Source: Sedimentimonas flavescens (GTDB lineage Bacteria; Pseudomonadota; Alphaproteobacteria; Rhodobacterales; Rhodobacteraceae). From it: a stretch of DNA of 64,000 nt. The DNA lies in contig NZ_JAHVAI010000011.1 of NCBI RefSeq assembly GCF_019264375.1, positions 62,001 through 126,000 on the forward strand, given 5' to 3'. Below, in pieces: positions 49,918-59,132 of the stretch. The position numbers were made by a program, and so were the translations under genes. The notes below the pieces were generated by a model. That model was given only the letters and a program-made list of their open reading frames with translations, ran no database searches and was not told the origin of the DNA. Position 1 is the first letter of the stretch; every line of letters starts with the position of its first letter.

Positions 49918-51918
49918 ATGGTTGGTGCGAGTAAGATCCTCACCGTGTCCTACGGGACCTTCTCCTGCACGCTGGAGGGCTTTGACGAGCCTTTCAGCAC
50001 CATGAAGGCCATCGCCGAGTATTTCCGCGATCTGGCTGCGGATGACCGCTACTTCGGCGCGGAACCGCCGCAGCCCGACGCCGAGATGCTTCACCGCATC
50101 GCCGAGCGCGAGATTCAGCGCCGCGTGGAAGCCAAGATTCAGGCCAATGGCGTCGTGCTGCGCCCGCAAATCGAAGAGGCCGCGCCCGAGCCCGTGGCAC
50201 AACCCGCGCCTGCCGCAGCAGCTCCGGCACCCGAGTCTGTCGCCCAACCTACCCCGGCCCCGCAGCCCGCCGTGGCCGAGGATTCGGTGGCCGCAAAACT
50301 CCAGCGTATCCGCGCCGCCGTGGCGTCGGCGCGCACGGCAGCCGTTCAGCCGGACGCCTTCGCGGAAGAGGCCGATGTCGTGCCCGAACCCGCTGCGGAA
50401 ACCAGCTTCGCCGAGAGCGAGGACTTCGGCTACCAGCTTGATATTTCAGGCCCAATCGAGGCCGAAGAGGTCAATGCCGCGCCGGACGTTGAGGCCGTGG
50501 AAGAGCCTACCCCGGCGCCCGCCTTCGCCGCAGACCCCGACGCCGCCGCCCGTCGTCGCGCCGCGCGCCGCGCCGCGCGCGCCGCAGTTCTGGCCCAAAC
50601 GGCGGCTGAGTTGACCGCGCCCGCTGCGCCCGAACCAACGGCTCAGATCGAGGAAGAACTTGAGGAGATCACGCCGGTCTCGGAACTCACCGCGATGCTG
50701 CAAGCCGAATCGGCTGTTGTAGAAGTCGAACCGACCCCGGTTGCACTGGATGTGGCGGACGCGGAAGTTCCGCTCGTCCTGGAAGCACCGGTCGAGCCGA
50801 TGCACAGCATTCTGGCCGAAGAGGCACCGGCGGTTGAGGCTGACGCCGAGGACGAGCAGGATCTGCTGGCCGAGTTGCGCGCGCTACGCAGCCAGAGCGA
50901 GGCGGTCGAGGCTGAGGCCGAGATGATCGAACCGCTTCCCGAACCGGAGATCGAGCCGGTGCCCTTCGAACTCATCGAGGATGAGGTTGCGGTTGATCAC
51001 GTGGCCGAAGCGGTTGCCGAGATCGAACCCGGTGAAGACATCGCCGCAGCAGAACCCGTCGAAGAAATCATCGCGGTCGCACCCGCTGAAGAGATCGCCG
51101 AAGTCGAAGCACCGGCAGAGCAGGCGCATGAGCCCGAACTGCCCGTCGCCGAGGCGTCGCGCGGCCTCGACCATGCCGCGATCTCGGCCGAACATGATGC
51201 GGATGTCTCGCGCCTGATGGAGAAGGCCGACGAGCAACTGGCCGGCCGCGAGAATCGCCGCCGTTTCTCGGCGATCGCCCATCTCAAGGCCGCCGTCGCC
51301 GCGACCGTCGCCGACCGTCGTGCCAAAAGCGCACCGAAGGCCGACGACCAGACCGGCCCCTACCGCGCCGATCTGAGCGAAGCCGTGCGCCCGCGCCGCC
51401 CCTCGCAGGCGGAACCCTCGACGCCGCGCCCGGCAGTGAGCGAACCGCGCCCCGCGCCGCTGGTGCTCGTCTCGGCGCAGCGCATCGACCGCGACAGCGA
51501 GACCGTGCCGCCCACCGCCCCGGTGGTGCGCCCGCGCCGCATCCCCAGCCGCCTCGTCGCCACGATCTCGCCCGAGGATGAACTGGTCGAGTTCGCCGAG
51601 GCCGACCTGCCGCCGATGGCTCCGAGCGAAGCGGCGAGCTTTGCCGAATTCGCCGAGGCGCGCGGTGCACAGGGGCTGACCGAACTGCTCGAAGCCGCCG
51701 CCGCCTATACCGCACAGGTCGAAGGCCGCCCGCACTTCTCGCCGCCGCAGGTGATGCGCAAGGTTGCCTCGGTCAGCGAAGGCGCCGAGACCTCGCGCGA
51801 GGAACGTCTGCGTGGCTTTGGCGCGCTGCTGCGTCAGGGCAAGATCGAGAAAGTCCGCCGCGGGCAATATGCCATCGCCAAGGCCTCGCGCTATTACGAC
51901 GAGAGCAAGAGCGCCTGA
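49918..51918 (+). CDS. Large acidic low-complexity protein, conserved N- and C-termini, function unknown
   Basis: The 666-residue product has three parts. Residues 1-65 are an ordered N-terminus (KILTVSYGTFSCTLEGFDEP, then MKAIAEYFRDLAADDRYFG). Residues 75-430 are very rich in Ala, Glu, Pro and Val (repeated AEEIAEVEAP-like and EEIIAV segments) and strongly acidic, so probably disordered. Residues about 530-666 are ordered and basic (EFAEARGAQGLTELLEAAAA, then GFGALLRQGKIEKVRRGQYA), resembling a winged-helix-like ending. There is no signal peptide or membrane segment, so it is cytoplasmic. Similar rhodobacterial proteins are sometimes labelled CheA, but no histidine kinase motifs are present. 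Confidence 0.85.
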   Translation: MVGASKILTVSYGTFSCTLEGFDEPFSTMKAIAEYFRDLAADDRYFGAEPPQPDAEMLHRIAEREIQRRVEAKIQANGVVLRPQIEEAAPEPVAQPAPAAAAPAPESVAQPTPAPQPAVAEDSVAAKLQRIRAAVASARTAAVQPDAFAEEADVVPEPAAETSFAESEDFGYQLDISGPIEAEEVNAAPDVEAVEEPTPAPAFAADPDAAARRRAARRAARAAVLAQTAAELTAPAAPEPTAQIEEELEEITPVSELTAMLQAESAVVEVEPTPVALDVADAEVPLVLEAPVEPMHSILAEEAPAVEADAEDEQDLLAELRALRSQSEAVEAEAEMIEPLPEPEIEPVPFELIEDEVAVDHVAEAVAEIEPGEDIAAAEPVEEIIAVAPAEEIAEVEAPAEQAHEPELPVAEASRGLDHAAISAEHDADVSRLMEKADEQLAGRENRRRFSAIAHLKAAVAATVADRRAKSAPKADDQTGPYRADLSEAVRPRRPSQAEPSTPRPAVSEPRPAPLVLVSAQRIDRDSETVPPTAPVVRPRRIPSRLVATISPEDELVEFAEADLPPMAPSEAASFAEFAEARGAQGLTELLEAAAAYTAQVEGRPHFSPPQVMRKVASVSEGAETSREERLRGFGALLRQGKIEKVRRGQYAIAKASRYYDESKSA

Positions 51919-51936
51919 TCACCGGGCAACGAAATG

Positions 51937-51964
51937 AAAAGGAGGGGCAACGGCCCCTCCTTTT
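51937..51964. terminator. Bidirectional intrinsic terminator
   Basis: AAAAGGAGGGGC (51937-51948) pairs perfectly with GCCCCTCCTTTT (51953-51964). The flanking A-run and T-run make it work on both strands, for the large protein gene on the plus strand and DUF2842 on the minus strand, whose stop lies inside it. Confidence 0.88.
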
Positions 51965-52196
51965 ACTTTTTGGCGTCGGGATCTTCGCGCCCTACCCCGG
52001 AGAAGACCGGTTTGAGCGGCAGCATCCACAAGAACCCCAGCCCGACATAAACGAGCAACTCGGCCCAGATCGGCAGGCGCCCGAACCTCTCGTTCAGCCA
52101 GCCCGTCAGCGTGACTGCCACCACGATATACAGCGGCAGCCCCACCACGAGGACCAGGATCGAGAGGCGCCGACGCGCCTTGTAGGACAGGGCCAC
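51963..52196 (-). CDS. DUF2842 small membrane protein
   Basis: From the GTG at 52196 the 77-residue protein (ALSYKARRRLSILVLVVGLP) has two membrane helices (LSILVLVVGLPLYIVVAVTL and IWAELLVYVGLGFLWMLPL) and a hydrophilic tail ending in lysines. This matches DUF2842, an alphaproteobacterial family of unknown function. GAGGA 9 nt upstream of the GTG, next to the purA stop, supports this start over the longer frame from 52268 that overlaps purA. It is probably co-transcribed with purA. Confidence 0.82.
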   Translation of the reverse strand: MALSYKARRRLSILVLVVGLPLYIVVAVTLTGWLNERFGRLPIWAELLVYVGLGFLWMLPLKPVFSGVGREDPDAKK

Positions 52197-52200
52197 CGGC

Positions 52201-53493
52201 TCAGTCCTCGAAGGGGTCGGTAACGAGGACCGTGTCGTCGCGCTCGGGGCTGGTCGAGAGCAGCGCAACGGGGCACTGGATCAGCTCTTCGATGCGGCGG
52301 ACATATTTCACTGCGGCACCCGGCAGGTCGTTCCACGAGCGCGCACCCTCGGTCGACTGGCTCCAGCCCTCGACCTCTTCGTAGATCGGCTTGCAACGCG
52401 CCTGCTGGTCCGAAGCGGTCGGCAGGTAGTCGAGAACCTCGCCGTCCAGCTCGTAGCCGGTGCAGATCTTGATCGTCTCGAACCCGTCGAGCACGTCAAG
52501 CTTGGTCAGCGCGATGCCGTTGATCCCCGAGATGGCGCAGGTCTGGCGCACCAGCGCCGCGTCGAACCAGCCGCAGCGGCGCTTGCGCCCGGTGACCGTG
52601 CCGAATTCGCGGCCACGGGTGCCAAGACGCTCGCCGTTCTCGTCATGCAGTTCCGAGGGGAACGGGCCTTCGCCCACGCGGGTCGTATAGGCCTTCACGA
52701 TGCCCAGAACGAAGTCGATGGCGTTCGGGCCAAGGCCCACGCCCGTCGCCGCCTGACCGGCGATGACGTTCGACGAGGTGACGAAGGGATAGGTGCCGAA
52801 ATCGATGTCCAGAAGCGAGCCCTGCGCGCCCTCGAAGAGGATGCGTTTGCCGGCGCGGCGCTTCTCGTTAAGCACCTTCCAGACGGGGGCTGCGTATTGC
52901 AGGATCTCGGGCGCGATTTCATTAAGCTTTTCAAGCAGCGCGACCTTGTCCACCGGCTCCAGCCCCAGACCAAGGCGCAGCGCGTTGTGGTGCACCAGAG
53001 CGCGATCGACGCGCAACTCCAGCGTGGCCGGATCGGCGAGGTCGGCGACGCGGATCACACGGCGGCCAACCTTGTCTTCATAGCACGGGCCGATACCGCG
53101 ACCGGTGGTGCCGATCTTGGCAACCGAGGCCTGCGCCTCGCGGGCGCGGTCCAGTTCACCGTGGAACGGCATGATGAGGGGGGTGTTCTCGGCGATCATC
53201 AGCGTCTCGGGGCTGATGTCCACGCCCTGCTCGCGGATCGAGGCGATCTCCTTGACCAGGTGCCAGGGGTCCAGCACGACGCCGTTGCCGATGACGCTGA
53301 GCTTGCCGCCGCGCACCACGCCCGAGGGCAGCGCATTCAGCTTGTACACCTGCCCGTCGATGACCAGCGTGTGGCCCGCATTGTGCCCGCCCTGAAAGCG
53401 CGCGATCACATCGGCGCGTTCGCTGAGCCAGTCAACGATCTTGCCCTTGCCTTCGTCGCCCCATTGGGCGCCGACCACCACGACATTGGCCAT
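52201..53493 (-). CDS. purA: Adenylosuccinate synthetase
   Basis: PurA makes adenylosuccinate from IMP, aspartate and GTP. From the ATG at 53493 (GAGGAGAGAGAC upstream) the 430-residue protein has the P-loop-like [17 protein letters not shown], the IMP-site [45 protein letters not shown] and [13 protein letters not shown]. The frame is open to 53715, but that extension lies in the divergent secG promoter region and is not supported. Confidence 0.98.
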   Translation of the reverse strand: MANVVVVGAQWGDEGKGKIVDWLSERADVIARFQGGHNAGHTLVIDGQVYKLNALPSGVVRGGKLSVIGNGVVLDPWHLVKEIASIREQGVDISPETLMIAENTPLIMPFHGELDRAREAQASVAKIGTTGRGIGPCYEDKVGRRVIRVADLADPATLELRVDRALVHHNALRLGLGLEPVDKVALLEKLNEIAPEILQYAAPVWKVLNEKRRAGKRILFEGAQGSLLDIDFGTYPFVTSSNVIAGQAATGVGLGPNAIDFVLGIVKAYTTRVGEGPFPSELHDENGERLGTRGREFGTVTGRKRRCGWFDAALVRQTCAISGINGIALTKLDVLDGFETIKICTGYELDGEVLDYLPTASDQQARCKPIYEEVEGWSQSTEGARSWNDLPGAAVKYVRRIEELIQCPVALLSTSPERDDTVLVTDPFED

Positions 53494-53701
53494 GTCTCTC
53501 TCCTCGAGGGTTGCAAAACCGTGCACCATATAGCGGGGCGGGCGGTCGCATGGAACCTGTTTTTCGGGCCTGCACCACATCTTTTGCAGCTTATCCCGTG
53601 CGGGGCGCGCGCCGATCGCCACGGCACCGGCCAAAGGGCCTTGCCAGCGCTGACGTATACGCCTAAGTAAGCGCGTCGGCAGAAAGAAGGTCCGTGACCG
53701 C

Positions 53702-54052
53702 ATGGAAAACGTCATCCTCTCCGTTCACCTGATCCTCGCGCTTCTGATGATCGGTGTGGTGCTCCTGCAGCGCTCCGAAGGGGGCGGCCTTGGCATGGGC
53801 GGCGGTGGCGGTGGCGGCGTCATGTCGGGCCGTCAGGCGGCTAACGCGCTGTCGAAACTGACCTGGATTCTGGCAACGGGCTTCCTGATCACCTCGGTGA
53901 CGCTGACCATCATCGCCGCGCGCAAGGCCGATGAGGGCTCGGTCGTCGATCGCTCCGTGGCCCCGATCGAGGCGCCTGTACCCGCGCTGCCGAACGTGGA
54001 TCTGCCGCCTGCGGCAACGGATGCGCCGGTCACGCCGCCTCCGGCGAACTGA
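53702..54052 (+). CDS. secG: Preprotein translocase subunit SecG
   Basis: SecG is the small SecYEG subunit that stimulates SecA-driven export. The 116-residue protein has two membrane helices ([20 protein letters not shown] and [19 protein letters not shown]) separated by the Gly-rich loop [13 protein letters not shown], the family signature. The C-terminal Pro/Ala-rich tail is longer than in E. coli SecG and is typical of alphaproteobacteria. pyrG follows after 150 bp, the conserved secG-pyrG order. Confidence 0.96.
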   Translation: MENVILSVHLILALLMIGVVLLQRSEGGGLGMGGGGGGGVMSGRQAANALSKLTWILATGFLITSVTLTIIAARKADEGSVVDRSVAPIEAPVPALPNVDLPPAATDAPVTPPPAN

Positions 54053-54202
54053 CCCCAGAAATAGGGCATTTTGCCCCAGCCTACTCAACTGCTTGCGGTC
54101 CGGTTGCGGGCGTGCCGCGAATCGTGTAAGCATTAAATCCCGTGATCTTGATCCTTTTGGGATCGGGAAGATTCCAGATTTTTGCTGCTCACGGGGGTTT
54201 CC

Positions 54203-55846
54203 ATGGCAAGATATGTCTTCATCACCGGCGGTGTGGTGTCGTCGCTTGGCAAAGGGCTTGCCTCGGCAGCACTTGGCGCACTTTTGCAGGCACGCGGCTT
54301 CTCGGTCCGCCTGCGCAAACTCGACCCCTATCTGAACGTCGATCCGGGCACGATGTCGCCCTTCGAGCATGGCGAGGTCTTCGTGACCGACGACGGCGCG
54401 GAAACCGACCTCGACCTGGGCCATTACGAGCGCTTCACGGGCGTGGCCTGCCGCAAGACCGACTCGGTCTCGTCGGGCCGGATCTACTCGAACGTTCTGG
54501 AGAAGGAGCGCCGCGGCGAATACCTCGGCAAGACCATCCAGGTCATCCCGCACGTCACCAACGAGATCAAGGATTTCATCGCGGTCGGCGATGACGAGGT
54601 CGATTTCATGCTCTGCGAGATCGGCGGCACCGTCGGCGACATCGAGGGCCTGCCCTTCTTCGAAGCCATCCGACAGTTCGCGCAAGACCGCCCGCGCGGC
54701 CAGTGCATCTTCATGCACCTGACGCTGCTGCCCTACCTTGCGGCCTCGGGCGAGTTGAAGACCAAGCCCACCCAGCACTCGGTCAAGGAGCTGCGCTCGA
54801 TCGGCCTTCAGCCCGACGTTCTGGTCTGCCGCTCGGAGCACCCGATCCCGGACAAGGAACGCGCCAAGATCGCGCTGTTCTGTAACGTGCGCCCGGATGC
54901 CGTGATCCCGGCCTATGACCTCAAGTCGATCTACGAGGCACCGCTGGCCTATCACCGCGTGGGCCTCGACCAGGCCGTGCTGGATGCCTTCGGCATCTCG
55001 CCCGCGCCCAAGCCCGACATGACCCGTTGGGAAGACGTGATGGACCGCCTGACCAACGCCGAGGGCGAGGTCCGCGTGGCCATCGTCGGCAAGTACGTGC
55101 AGCTTGAAGACGCCTACAAGTCGATCGCCGAGGCGTTGACCCATGGCGGCATGGCCAACCGCGTCCGCGTGAAAGCCGAGTGGATCGACGCCGAGATATT
55201 CGAGCGCGAAGACCCCGCCCCGCATCTGGAGCGGTTCAACGCCATCCTCGTGCCCGGCGGCTTTGGCGAGCGCGGCACCGAGGGCAAGATCCGCGCCGCG
55301 CAATATGCGCGCGAAAAGGGCATCCCCTACCTGGGCATCTGTCTGGGCATGCAGATGGCCGTGATCGAAGCCGCGCGCAACCTTGCGGGCGTAAGCGATG
55401 CAGGCTCCGAGGAATTCGACCACGAGGCTGGCAAGAAGCGCTTCACCCCGGTCGTCTATCACCTCAAGGAATGGGTGCAGGGCAACCACCGGGTCGAGCG
55501 CAAGGTCTCCGACGACAAGGGCGGCACGATGCGCCTTGGTGCCTATGACGCGGTGCTCAAGGACGGCTCGAAAGTGGCCGAGGTTTACGGAGCCGCCAAT
55601 ATCGAGGAGCGTCACCGCCACCGCTACGAGGTGGACGTGAAATACCGCGACAAGCTTGAGACCTGCGGGCTGGTCTTCTCGGGCATGTCGCCCGATGGCC
55701 GCCTGCCCGAGATCGTCGAGCACAAGGGCCATCCGTGGTTCATCGGCGTCCAGTTCCACCCGGAATTGAAGTCGAAACCCTTCGCGCCCCACCCGCTGTT
55801 CGCGGGCTTCGTGAAAGCGGCGAAAGAGCAAAGCCGCCTCGTGTGA
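54203..55846 (+). CDS. pyrG: CTP synthase
   Basis: PyrG aminates UTP to CTP using glutamine and ATP. From the ATG at 54203 the 547-residue protein has the synthetase domain ([57 protein letters not shown]) and a class I glutamine amidotransferase domain with the nucleophile in [14 protein letters not shown] and the His-Glu pair in [16 protein letters not shown] clear terminator follows. Confidence 0.98.
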   Translation: MARYVFITGGVVSSLGKGLASAALGALLQARGFSVRLRKLDPYLNVDPGTMSPFEHGEVFVTDDGAETDLDLGHYERFTGVACRKTDSVSSGRIYSNVLEKERRGEYLGKTIQVIPHVTNEIKDFIAVGDDEVDFMLCEIGGTVGDIEGLPFFEAIRQFAQDRPRGQCIFMHLTLLPYLAASGELKTKPTQHSVKELRSIGLQPDVLVCRSEHPIPDKERAKIALFCNVRPDAVIPAYDLKSIYEAPLAYHRVGLDQAVLDAFGISPAPKPDMTRWEDVMDRLTNAEGEVRVAIVGKYVQLEDAYKSIAEALTHGGMANRVRVKAEWIDAEIFEREDPAPHLERFNAILVPGGFGERGTEGKIRAAQYAREKGIPYLGICLGMQMAVIEAARNLAGVSDAGSEEFDHEAGKKRFTPVVYHLKEWVQGNHRVERKVSDDKGGTMRLGAYDAVLKDGSKVAEVYGAANIEERHRHRYEVDVKYRDKLETCGLVFSGMSPDGRLPEIVEHKGHPWFIGVQFHPELKSKPFAPHPLFAGFVKAAKEQSRLV

Positions 55847-55857
55847 GGCAGAATACC

Positions 55858-55886
55858 AAAAGGGCGGCCCGCAAGGCCGCCCTTTT
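55858..55886. terminator. Intrinsic terminator of pyrG (bidirectional-looking)
   Basis: AAAAGGGCGGCC (55858-55869) pairs perfectly with GGCCGCCCTTTT (55875-55886) around CGCAA. It lies between the convergent pyrG and phaR genes and has T-runs on both strands, so it can serve both. Confidence 0.9.
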
Positions 55887-55936
55887 CATTTGCCCCTTGG
55901 GGCGCGTGGCAGGGTTGCCCCTGCCCGCCCGGGAAC

Positions 55937-56500
55937 TCAGAGCTTCGAGAGTTTCGACTGCAGATCCGCAAGCTGCTTCTTGATCGCGTTCAACTCGTCG
56001 CGATCCTTGGCGGGAGTTCCCTCCCCCGATTCCATTTCCGGCCCCGACGAACCCGCACTTCCCCAACCCGCCATCATCGATTTCAGGAAGGCCTGCTGCT
56101 GACGCTGCAGCGCGTCGAAGCCCGGCATGTTCGCCATCGGGTTCGGGAAAGAGGAGAACTGCTCCATCAGTTGCGACTGCCCCTCGCGCAGCATCTCGAA
56201 GGATGCGGCCAGGAACTGCGGCACCACCGACTGCGCCGAAGTGGTGTAGCTGCGCACCAGATCGGTCAGCACGTCCACCGGCAGCACATTCTCGCCACGG
56301 CTTTCATGCTCGGCAATGATTTGAAGCAGATATTGGCGGGTCAGGTCATCGCCGCTCTTGAGATCGATGATCTGAACCTCGCGGCCTTCTCGGATGAAGC
56401 TCGCGATATCTTCAAGCGTTACGTAGTCGCTGGTCTCGGTATTATACAGGCGACGGCTGGCATAGCGCTTGATCAGCAACGGCTTCGCTTCGTCAGACAT
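55937..56500 (-). CDS. phaR: Polyhydroxyalkanoate synthesis repressor PhaR
   Basis: PhaR represses phasin and PHA genes and is released when it binds PHB granules. From the ATG at 56500 (GGGAGGACCCG upstream) the 187-residue protein has the DNA-binding domain LLIKRYASRRLYNTETSDYV, the PHB-accumulation regulatory domain QIIDLKSGDDLTRQYLLQII, and a C-terminal coiled coil (DRDELNAIKKQLADLQSKL). It lies downstream of phaP with a terminator between, so it has its own promoter. Confidence 0.95.
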   Translation of the reverse strand: MSDEAKPLLIKRYASRRLYNTETSDYVTLEDIASFIREGREVQIIDLKSGDDLTRQYLLQIIAEHESRGENVLPVDVLTDLVRSYTTSAQSVVPQFLAASFEMLREGQSQLMEQFSSFPNPMANMPGFDALQRQQQAFLKSMMAGWGSAGSSGPEMESGEGTPAKDRDELNAIKKQLADLQSKLSKL

Positions 56501-56520
56501 CGGGTCCTCCCTTGTTATTG

Positions 56521-56552
56521 GCAGCGCAGCAATGATTAAGCGCTGCACCGCC
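56521..56552. promoter_or_regulatory. TGC-rich site upstream of phaR (imperfect PhaR operator)
   Basis: GCAGCGCAGCAAT (56521-56533) and GCGCTGCACCGCC (56540-56552) are TGC-rich and 20 bp before the phaR start. They only partly match CTGC-N3-GCAG. Autoregulation by PhaR, known in Paracoccus, would explain them. Confidence 0.4.
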
Positions 56553-56561
56553 AAAAGCAAC

Positions 56562-56590
56562 AAAAGAAAAGGGCAGGCCGAAGCCCGCCC
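56562..56590 (-). terminator. Intrinsic terminator of phaP
   Basis: On the minus strand GGGCGGGC (56583-56590) pairs with GCCTGCCC (56571-56578), with one G-U pair and a TTCG loop, followed by TTTTCTTTT (56562-56570). It lies 49 bp after the phaP stop. Confidence 0.85.
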
Positions 56591-56638
56591 TTAGGATACC
56601 GTGTCCGGCTGGGAGGAAGGAGCCGGTTCGCGGCAGAA

Positions 56639-57088
56639 TTACTTAGCGGTCGAGGTCGCTTTCTTGGCGGCAGCGGTCACTTCCTCGGTGGCTTTCTTCA
56701 CCGCGGCGGTCGCGTCTTCCTGCAGATCCTTGCCAGCGGCCAGCATCAGCTCGACTGTTTCCATCTGAACCTTCTTCGCGACTTCGGCGAAGGCGGCGAG
56801 GTTTTCAGCAGCCATTTCAGCAGCGGCCGAAGCGAAGTCGCTCACGGCTTTGGCGTATTCGGCCGGCTCTTCCTTGGTCTTGGCGAGGGTACCGACCTTG
56901 GCGATGGTGTCCTTGGCCCACTTCGACGAGATCTCGGTCGATTTCTCGGCAGCGTCCAGGGCAACCTTGGTCATTTTTTCGCCCAGGGCAGCCTGCGATT
57001 TCAGGGCTTCCTGGTACTTCGAGGTGTCAACCGGGATCGACGACATCATGTCTTGAACGATCTTGGTGAAGTCTTGGGTCTTGGCCAT
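56639..57088 (-). CDS. phaP: Phasin PhaP
   Basis: Phasins coat PHB granules and limit their size. The 149-residue protein is almost all helix, rich in Ala, Lys and Glu (ALDAAEKSTEISSKWAKDTI, then the Ala/Lys-rich end VTAAAKKATSTAK), with a phasin_2-type core and no signal peptide. GGAGCACACCA precedes the ATG. Two perfect PhaR-type sites lie 77-117 bp upstream. Expression is probably high and granule-linked. Confidence 0.93.
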   Translation of the reverse strand: MAKTQDFTKIVQDMMSSIPVDTSKYQEALKSQAALGEKMTKVALDAAEKSTEISSKWAKDTIAKVGTLAKTKEEPAEYAKAVSDFASAAAEMAAENLAAFAEVAKKVQMETVELMLAAGKDLQEDATAAVKKATEEVTAAAKKATSTAK

Positions 57089-57164
57089 TGGTGTGCTCCA
57101 TTTTCAGGGGCCCGGGAGAGGGGTACGCAGGCGAGGGCCCATTCGCTTACGGAGCATATATAAA

Positions 57165-57205
57165 TGCTGCACCGCAGCAATTCAAGTAGAAATGCTGCGG
57201 TGCAG
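57165..57205. promoter_or_regulatory. Tandem PhaR-type operators upstream of phaP
   Basis: CTGC-ACC-GCAG (57167-57177, inside the palindrome TGCTGCACCGCAGCA) and CTGC-GGT-GCAG (57195-57205) are perfect CTGC-N3-GCAG sites 28 bp apart. PhaR of Paracoccus binds CTGC-N3/4-GCAG. They lie between the phaC stop (57237) and the phaP start. Confidence 0.8.
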
Positions 57206-57236
57206 AAATTTTTCTGGATGAAGAAAATCGGGCCGT

Positions 57237-59030
57237 TCAGCCCGTCACGGCCTCGGATACATAGGTACCCGGCGCGGGTCCGAGAACGGGGTGATTTTCA
57301 TCGCCCGGCTCACGCGCCGCGATCATCCGCCCCGAGCGCGAGGCAAGCCACTCGCCCCATCGCGGCCACCAGCTGCCTTCATGGTAGGCAGCCTGCCCTT
57401 TCCACTCGTTCGGATTATGCACCGGCGCTTCAGAAGTATAGTGGCCGTATTTCTTTTTCGACGGCGGATTCACGATCCCCGCGATGTGCCCCGACTCGGA
57501 CAGGATGAAGGTCTTGTCCGAAGAACCCATCTGCGCCACCCCGTTGAACGAGGCGATCCAGGGCGCGATATGGTCCGTCTCGCAAGCCACGGCGCAAAGG
57601 GGCACCTTGACGTCCGAGACATGCAGCGTCTCGCCCAGCACCGGGAAGCCGTCCCTGGTGAAATTGTCGCCCTGGCACAGGCCGCGCAGGTATTCGACCG
57701 CCATTCTGCCCGGCAGGTTGGTCGAGTCCCCGTTCCAGAACAGCAGGTCGAAGGCGGGCGGCGACTCGCCCATCATGTAGCTGCGGATCGCGGGTTGGTA
57801 GATCAGGTCGTTCGCGCGCAGGAAGCTGAAGGTGCGCGTCATGAAATGGCTCGACAGAATCCCGTCGGCCACGCATTGCGACTCGATCCCGTCCACGAAA
57901 TCGTCTTGCAGGTATACGGCAAATTCGCCCTGGTCAGAGAAGTCGGTCAGAGTGGTGAAGAAGGTGGCCGAGTTGATCGACTTGTCCTTGCGCTTTTCCA
58001 TCAGCGCGAGCGTCAGGCTCAGCGTCGTGCCCGCGATGCAGTAGCCAACAGTGTTGACCTTCTTCTCGCCCGTGATCTGCTTCACATGGTCGATCGCCGT
58101 CAGATAGCCTTCCTCGATATAGGTATCCATGCCGACGTCTGCATAGCTCGGGTCGGGGTTCTTCCAACTGACCACGAACAACGTAAAGCCCTGATCGATC
58201 ACCCAGCGGATGAGCGAATTCACCGGCTTGAGATCGAGGATGTAGAACTTGTTGATCCACGGCGGGAAGATGATCAGAGGCGTCTTGTGCACCGTCTCGG
58301 TGGTGGGCTTGTACTGGATCAGCTCCATCATCCGGTTGCGATAGACGACCGAACCTTCGGCGGTCCCGATGTTCTGCCCAACCGTGAAGGCATTCTTGTC
58401 CGAGAGGGTAACGACAAGCTCGCCCTGATTGTCCTCGATGTCGCGCACGAGGTTCTCCAGCCCTTTGACGAGGCTGGCCCCTTCGGTGGCAACGGCACGT
58501 TCCAGCGCATCGGGGTTGGTGGCCAGGAAGTTCGTCGGCGACATCATGTCGATGATCTGCCGCGTGAAGTAGTCGAGCCGCCTGCGATCGACCGGGTCGA
58601 GCCCTTCGATTCGGCTGACCGCATCCTCCATTGCCTGCGACGAGATCAGATATTGCTTCTTGATGAAGTTGAAATAGGGGTGGGTGTCCCACAGCGGGTT
58701 GGCAAAACGACGGTCGGAGGATCCCGGATCGGCAGGCGCCTTGAGGCCGCCCTGCGTCAGCGCATGGGAGGCTTCGACATAATGTTTCATCGCCTGACCC
58801 CAGTAGGAAACCTGGGCTTCCAGCATTTTTGCCGGATTATCGGACAATTCTTTGATAAAAGCGGCCCCGGTGGTGAGGTAGAAGTCCATTCCGGGCCCTT
58901 CAAGGGCGGGATTAGGCGTGCGCTTGCGCGACAAGGCTTCGATGAGGCGTTGCGTCAAAGCCTCGATCTTGACGAGGTTCTCCTGAAATTGCTGCGATGC
59001 AGCATTTTGAGTTTCCTCTTTTGTTGCCAT
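57237..59030 (-). CDS. phaC: Class I polyhydroxyalkanoate synthase PhaC
   Basis: PhaC polymerises 3-hydroxyacyl-CoA into PHA on the granule surface. The 597-residue length fits class I. The catalytic domain has PPWINKFYILDLKPVNSLIR, the nucleophile box GYCIAGT with Cys near residue 331, FWNGDSTNLPGRM and ILSESGHIAGIVNPPSKKK with the catalytic His. The box has Ala where most synthases have Gly (GxCxG). GGGAGGGAAT lies 6 nt before the ATG, which confirms the start. It is followed by phaP and is divergent from phaZ. Confidence 0.96.
   Translation of the reverse strand: MATKEETQNAASQQFQENLVKIEALTQRLIEALSRKRTPNPALEGPGMDFYLTTGAAFIKELSDNPAKMLEAQVSYWGQAMKHYVEASHALTQGGLKAPADPGSSDRRFANPLWDTHPYFNFIKKQYLISSQAMEDAVSRIEGLDPVDRRRLDYFTRQIIDMMSPTNFLATNPDALERAVATEGASLVKGLENLVRDIEDNQGELVVTLSDKNAFTVGQNIGTAEGSVVYRNRMMELIQYKPTTETVHKTPLIIFPPWINKFYILDLKPVNSLIRWVIDQGFTLFVVSWKNPDPSYADVGMDTYIEEGYLTAIDHVKQITGEKKVNTVGYCIAGTTLSLTLALMEKRKDKSINSATFFTTLTDFSDQGEFAVYLQDDFVDGIESQCVADGILSSHFMTRTFSFLRANDLIYQPAIRSYMMGESPPAFDLLFWNGDSTNLPGRMAVEYLRGLCQGDNFTRDGFPVLGETLHVSDVKVPLCAVACETDHIAPWIASFNGVAQMGSSDKTFILSESGHIAGIVNPPSKKKYGHYTSEAPVHNPNEWKGQAAYHEGSWWPRWGEWLASRSGRMIAAREPGDENHPVLGPAPGTYVSEAVTG
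58989..59008. promoter_or_regulatory. PhaR-type operator inside the phaC start region
   Basis: CTGC-GAT-GCAG (58992-59002), within TTGCTGCGATGCAGCATTTT, is a perfect CTGC-N3-GCAG site located at codons 8-14 of phaC. Binding there could act as a roadblock to phaC transcription. Confidence 0.55.
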
Positions 59031-59057
59031 AATGCTATTCCCTCCCTATCCTTTTTG

Positions 59058-59081
59058 GTAACAGCATAGCGTTGCTATTAC
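59058..59081. promoter_or_regulatory. Palindrome between divergent phaC and phaZ
   Basis: GTAACAGCA (59058-59066) and TGCTATTAC (59073-59081) form an inverted repeat with one mismatch and a 6-bp centre. It is 28 bp from phaC and 52 bp from phaZ. It could be an operator for either gene. The half-site is not the PhaR CTGC motif, so another regulator is possible. Confidence 0.4.
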
Positions 59082-59132
59082 GGGAGGGTAAAGCAGCGTT
59101 TTCGGGGAGAGCCTGCGGGCCGAGGAGAGTGA

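Noticed and set aside
53663-55831. 722-codon minus-strand frame opposite pyrG
   Set aside because: It is a shadow of pyrG and secG in a high-GC genome; no family pattern, and the opposite strand encodes clear CTP synthase.
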